16,616 nucleotides of DNA from Actinomycetales bacterium. Lineage in GTDB: Bacteria > Actinomycetota > Actinomycetes > Actinomycetales > Cellulomonadaceae. The notes beneath the pieces were generated by a model that ran no database searches, was not told the origin of the DNA, and saw nothing but the letters and a program-made list of their open reading frames with translations. Positions within the stretch are counted from its first letter, which is position 1. Every line of letters starts with the position of its first letter. Made by a program: the position numbers and the translations under genes. This document shows positions 13,943-16,616 of the stretch, piece after piece. The stretch lies in the NCBI GenBank assembly GCA_012514545.1, contig JAAZAC010000132.1, positions 1 through 16,616 on the forward strand, read 5' to 3'.

Positions 13943-15435
13943 TGGGGGTCGTTGCGGGGGTCGACTCGTCGACGCAGTCGTGCACCGTGGAGCTGCGCGA
14001 CGCGCAGGACGGCACGCTGCTCGGCGTCGGCCGGGCGCCGCACCCGGCGACCACGCCCCCCGTGAGCGAGCAGACCGTCGACGCCTGGTGGTCGGCGTTC
14101 GAGCACGCGTTCGCGGCGGCCCTCGCCGACGCGGGCGTCGCGTCCGAGGACGTCCGGGCGATCAGCGTGGCTGCGCAGTGCCACGGGCTCGTCGCGCTCG
14201 ACGCAGACGGGCGTGCCTTGCGTCCGGTCAAGCTCTGGAACGACACGACGTCGAGCCCGCAGGCGAGCCGCATGGTCGCCGAGCTCGGGACGGCCCGGTG
14301 GGCGGACGCCGTCGGCTCGGTGCCGACCGCGGCGTTCACGATCACGAAGCTCGCCTGGGTGGCCGAGCACGAGCCCGAACTGCTCGACCGTGTGGCGACC
14401 GTGCTGCTCCCGCACGACTACCTCACCTGGCGGCTCACCGGACGTGCCGTGACCGACCGCTCCGAGGCGAGCGGGACCGGGTACTACGCGGCGCACGAGG
14501 GCCGGTGGCTGCCGGAGCTCCTCACGCGGTTCGTGTCCGACCGTGTCGAGTGGCAGGTGGTGCTCCCCGAGGTCCTCGGCCCGGACGAGCCGGCGGGACG
14601 TGCGGTGACCGCCGACGCACGCCGGCTCGGGCTGCGAGAGGACGTCGTCGTCGGGCCGGGTGCCGGGGACCAGCACGCCGGGGCGCTCGGCATCGGGCTC
14701 AGGCCACACCAGGTGCTCTACAGCCTGGGCACGTCAGGGGTGGTCATGACGACGTCGCCCGGCTCCGTGCACGACCACAGCGGGTGGGTGAACGGTGTAG
14801 CCGACGCCGCGGGTGGCTACCTGCCGCTCGTCTGCACCCTCAACTGCACCAAGGTCACCGACTTCGCGGCGCGGCTCCTCGGTGTCGACCTGGCAGAGCT
14901 CTCGCGGCTCGCGCTCGCCGCGCCCTCGCGTGACGACCGGCCGGTCCTCGTCGCGTTCCTCGACGGCGAGCGGAGCCCCGCGCTGCCGGACGCGCGCGGC
15001 CTGCTCGGCGGGCTGCGCTCGGACACCACGCGCGAGGAGGTGGCGCGCGCCGCGTTCGAGGGCGTCCTGCTCGGGCTCGTCCGCGGACAGCGCGCGATCG
15101 AGGCGGCCGGTCCGGACGTGTCGGGCGACGTCCTCGTCGTCGGTGGGGGCTCCCGCTCGCCTGCGTACCGGCAGCTGCTCGCCGACCTCCTCGGCCGCCC
15201 GGTCCACCAGCGGGACGTCCCGGAGGCGACCGCGCGCGGGGCCTGCGTCCAGGCCGCGGCCGTGCTGCACGAGGCGTCCGTCGTCGGCGTGCGCGACGAG
15301 TGGCAGCCGCCGGACGTCGGCGTGACCGAGCCGCGCGAGCCGGTGTCCGACGCGATCCGTGAGCGGTACCTCGACCTGGCCCGCTGTGCCGGCGACGACT
15401 GGAGGCCCGATGCGGCTGTACCTCGACAGCGCTGA
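13942..15435 (+). CDS. xylB: FGGY-family carbohydrate kinase, xylulokinase type
   Basis: A 497-residue FGGY kinase closest in motifs to xylulokinase, which phosphorylates D-xylulose at O5 with ATP. The N-terminal phosphate loop is GVDSSTQSC (6-14); the substrate segment QCHGLVALD (79-87) corresponds to QMHGxxxLD of XylB; LWND is at 98-101; the catalytic base is Asp243 in GAGDQHAGALGIG; the second nucleotide motif is SLGTSGVV (261-268); CTLNCTKVTDFAARLLG and FLDGERSP match actinobacterial XylB proteins; GGGSRSPAYRQLLAD (401-415) is the adenosine motif. No xylose isomerase is encoded nearby, so the kinase may act on a ketose taken up directly, and D-ribulose or another ketose cannot be ruled out. 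The ATG sits in TGATG with the SIS stop and follows AAGGAGGG. The gene's 3' end overlaps the aldolase gene by 26 bp. Confidence 0.91.
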   Translation: MGVVAGVDSSTQSCTVELRDAQDGTLLGVGRAPHPATTPPVSEQTVDAWWSAFEHAFAAALADAGVASEDVRAISVAAQCHGLVALDADGRALRPVKLWNDTTSSPQASRMVAELGTARWADAVGSVPTAAFTITKLAWVAEHEPELLDRVATVLLPHDYLTWRLTGRAVTDRSEASGTGYYAAHEGRWLPELLTRFVSDRVEWQVVLPEVLGPDEPAGRAVTADARRLGLREDVVVGPGAGDQHAGALGIGLRPHQVLYSLGTSGVVMTTSPGSVHDHSGWVNGVADAAGGYLPLVCTLNCTKVTDFAARLLGVDLAELSRLALAAPSRDDRPVLVAFLDGERSPALPDARGLLGGLRSDTTREEVARAAFEGVLLGLVRGQRAIEAAGPDVSGDVLVVGGGSRSPAYRQLLADLLGRPVHQRDVPEATARGACVQAAAVLHEASVVGVRDEWQPPDVGVTEPREPVSDAIRERYLDLARCAGDDWRPDAAVPRQR

Positions 15436-16081
15436 TCTGGCGGCGGTGGCGCCGCTCCTGGAGACAGGGCTCTTCTCGGGCGTCACCACGAACCCGCTGA
15501 TCCTGCAGCGGGCCGGTGTGCGGCTCGCCGACGTGCCGCGGCTGGTCGCGGCCCTGACGTCGGCCGGCGCGCGCTCGGTCTTCGTGCAGGCGGTCTCGCG
15601 CGATGCCGACGCGATGGTCGACGAGGGTCGACGGATCGCGGGCCTCGGCGAGCAGGTCGTGGTGAAGCTCCCGGCGAACCGGCCCGGGCTCACCGCCACG
15701 GTGCGGCTGGCCCGCGACGGCTACCCGGTGCTGGTGACGGCCGTGTACCACGCGCGCCAGGCCGTGCTCGCGGCCGAGGCCGGCGCGTGGGGGATCGCGC
15801 CCTACGTCGGGCGGATGGACGACGCGGGTCGCGACGGCCTCGCCCAGGTGGGCGAGATGCAGGAGGTCCTGGCGGGCAGCCGGACCCTGGTCCTCGCCGC
15901 GAGCATCCGCGGCATCGACGTCGTGCACCAGCTCGCCCTGCGCGGGATCGACGCCGTCACGATGTCGACGGCGGTGGCCGAGGCGCTCCTCGTGGACAGG
16001 CTTACCGACCGTGCGGTCGAGGAGTTCGACGCCGCAGCGCGGACGTTGGCCGGTCCGGCGTCGGGCGACGATTCGGACTGA
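15410..16081 (+). CDS. Fructose-6-phosphate aldolase / transaldolase family protein
   Basis: A 223-residue class I aldolase of the short transaldolase (FSA/TalC) family, which cleaves or forms ketose phosphates through a lysine Schiff base; E. coli FSA splits fructose-6-P into dihydroxyacetone and glyceraldehyde-3-P. Compared with recalled FSA numbering, the active-site residues are kept: Asp6 in LYLDSAD, Thr26 and Asn28 in VTTNP, Gln60 in VFVQ, Schiff-base Lys86 in VVVKLP, and Tyr132 in APYVGR. Length and starting residue match the family, which fixes ATG 15410 even though it lies 26 bp inside the kinase gene; GGAGG sits 4 nt before it. It is the last gene of the operon and is followed by a GC-rich hairpin. 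Its position after a kinase and a sugar-phosphate isomerase suggests it performs the final carbon-carbon cleavage or an aldol transfer in this pathway. Confidence 0.91.
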   Translation: MRLYLDSADLAAVAPLLETGLFSGVTTNPLILQRAGVRLADVPRLVAALTSAGARSVFVQAVSRDADAMVDEGRRIAGLGEQVVVKLPANRPGLTATVRLARDGYPVLVTAVYHARQAVLAAEAGAWGIAPYVGRMDDAGRDGLAQVGEMQEVLAGSRTLVLAASIRGIDVVHQLALRGIDAVTMSTAVAEALLVDRLTDRAVEEFDAAARTLAGPASGDDSD

Positions 16082-16090
16082 GGCGCGCCC

Positions 16091-16137
16091 CGACGCCGGC
16101 CCCGCCCCCCGGCGGGACGGGAGGGGGTCCGGCGTCG
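16091..16137. terminator. GC-rich hairpin between convergent genes
   Basis: CGACGCCGG (16091-16099) and CCGGCGTCG (16129-16137) form perfect 9-bp arms, and the 29-nt interior has C-rich and G-rich halves that can pair further. There is no T-tract. It starts 9 bp after the aldolase stop and ends 12 bp before the stop of the convergent ABC-2 permease, so it could end transcription from both sides. Confidence 0.6.
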
Positions 16138-16149
16138 GTGACGACGCCG

Positions 16150-16616
16150 TCAGGCGGCCTTCTGGCGCGCCCGGAAGGCGAGCGTCGCGAGCGCCGCGAC
16201 GACGACGGCGAGCCCGGCCAGCAGCCCGGCGTGCCCCCAGAGGAGGCCGAGGTCCGGGGTGTCGGACAGGGCCTGCCGTCCGACGACGACCGCCCACTCG
16301 AACGGGTTGAACCGCGCGACCTGGCCCACCCAGTCCGGGGACAGGCGGGTGTCCATGATCGCCGAGCTGACGAACATCAGCGGCAGGCTCACGAGCTGCG
16401 AGATGCCGATGAGCGCCTCCTGCGTGCCGGCCACGAGGGCGACCGCGTTGGACATCGCCGAGAGGGCCGACGTCAGCAGCACCACGCCCAGCAGCAGGAG
16501 CAGGACGCCGCCCACGCCCCCGCCGAGCCGCGCGCCGGCCAGCCACGCGACGCCGAGGACGACGAGCGTCTGCAGCACCGCGAGCACCGACTGGTACGCC
16601 ATGGTCGCGACCATGA
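16150..16616 (-). CDS. ABC-2 type transporter permease, C-terminal part (cut by right edge)
   Basis: The C-terminal 154 residues of a membrane permease of the ABC-2 / DrrB-like exporter class. The visible part has about five hydrophobic segments and the family pattern SLPLMFVSSAIMD followed by VARFNPFEWAVVVGRQAL, then a final TM helix and a short basic tail (FRARQKAA). Full-length members are usually about 250-280 residues, so roughly the first 100 are outside the window; the frame is open at the edge and the ATG at 16614 is internal. The ATPase partner would be expected further right. Substrate is unknown; relatives export drugs, lipids or polysaccharides. It is convergent with the sugar operon and appears unrelated to it. 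Confidence 0.85.
   Translation of the reverse strand, partial: MVATMAYQSVLAVLQTLVVLGVAWLAGARLGGGVGGVLLLLLGVVLLTSALSAMSNAVALVAGTQEALIGISQLVSLPLMFVSSAIMDTRLSPDWVGQVARFNPFEWAVVVGRQALSDTPDLGLLWGHAGLLAGLAVVVAALATLAFRARQKAA

Noticed and set aside
13289..16081. Ribulose monophosphate formaldehyde pathway (hexulose-6-P synthase and isomerase)
   Set aside because: No hexulose-6-P synthase is seen, and the SIS protein carries KdsD-type HG and HPxGxxG blocks rather than the hexuloisomerase pattern.
13289..16081. Sulfoquinovose transaldolase pathway, because an isomerase and short transaldolase occur together
   Set aside because: A XylB-type kinase and an RPE-like epimerase have no role there, and no sulfoquinovosidase, sulfolactaldehyde dehydrogenase or sulfonate exporter is present.

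Overview
The window is very GC-rich, with G or C at nearly every third codon position, tightly packed genes, many 4-bp start/stop overlaps and at least two apparently leaderless starts. This fits a high-GC actinobacterium. The sugar-transport operon and the protein flavour suggest Micrococcales, perhaps near Cellulomonas, but that is inference.

Left half (1-7591): a conserved cell-envelope/tRNA block. On the minus strand, reading leftwards, a NUDIX hydrolase, a secreted membrane-anchored DUF6049-type protein and MurJ (lipid II flippase fused to a degenerate kinase domain, cut by the left edge) are joined by 4-bp overlaps. The CCA-adding enzyme is divergent, 40 bp away. The same gene set and order is known from Mycobacterium tuberculosis (Rv3907c pcnA, Rv3908 mutT4, Rv3909, Rv3910 mviN), so this part is core chromosome.

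Right half (7682-16081): a sugar-catabolism cluster. A minus-strand pair (SorC-type sugar-responsive regulator and a ribulose-phosphate-3-epimerase-like enzyme) faces a divergent plus-strand operon: ribose-type ABC permease, lipoprotein sugar-binding protein, double-NBD ATPase, KdsD-like SIS isomerase without CBS domains, XylB-type kinase and a fructose-6-phosphate-aldolase-type transaldolase. The 158-bp divergent control region carries three copies of one 12-bp pseudo-palindrome, two of them on the regulator's own promoter and one just upstream of the permease. The enzymes suggest import of a pentulose or similar ketose, phosphorylation, epimerisation/isomerisation among pentulose and arabinose phosphates, and aldol cleavage to central metabolites. 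No aldose isomerase or polyol dehydrogenase is present, so the substrate cannot be fixed from sequence.

Right edge (16150-16616): the C-terminal part of an ABC-2 type exporter permease on the minus strand, separated from the aldolase by a GC-rich hairpin.

The most interesting elements are the three-site operator array, the enzyme combination (XylB + KdsD-like SIS + RPE-like + FSA-like) and the altered active-site positions of the SIS and epimerase proteins. No RNA genes, insertion sequences or CRISPR arrays were seen, and no stretch over 300 bp lacks a gene.
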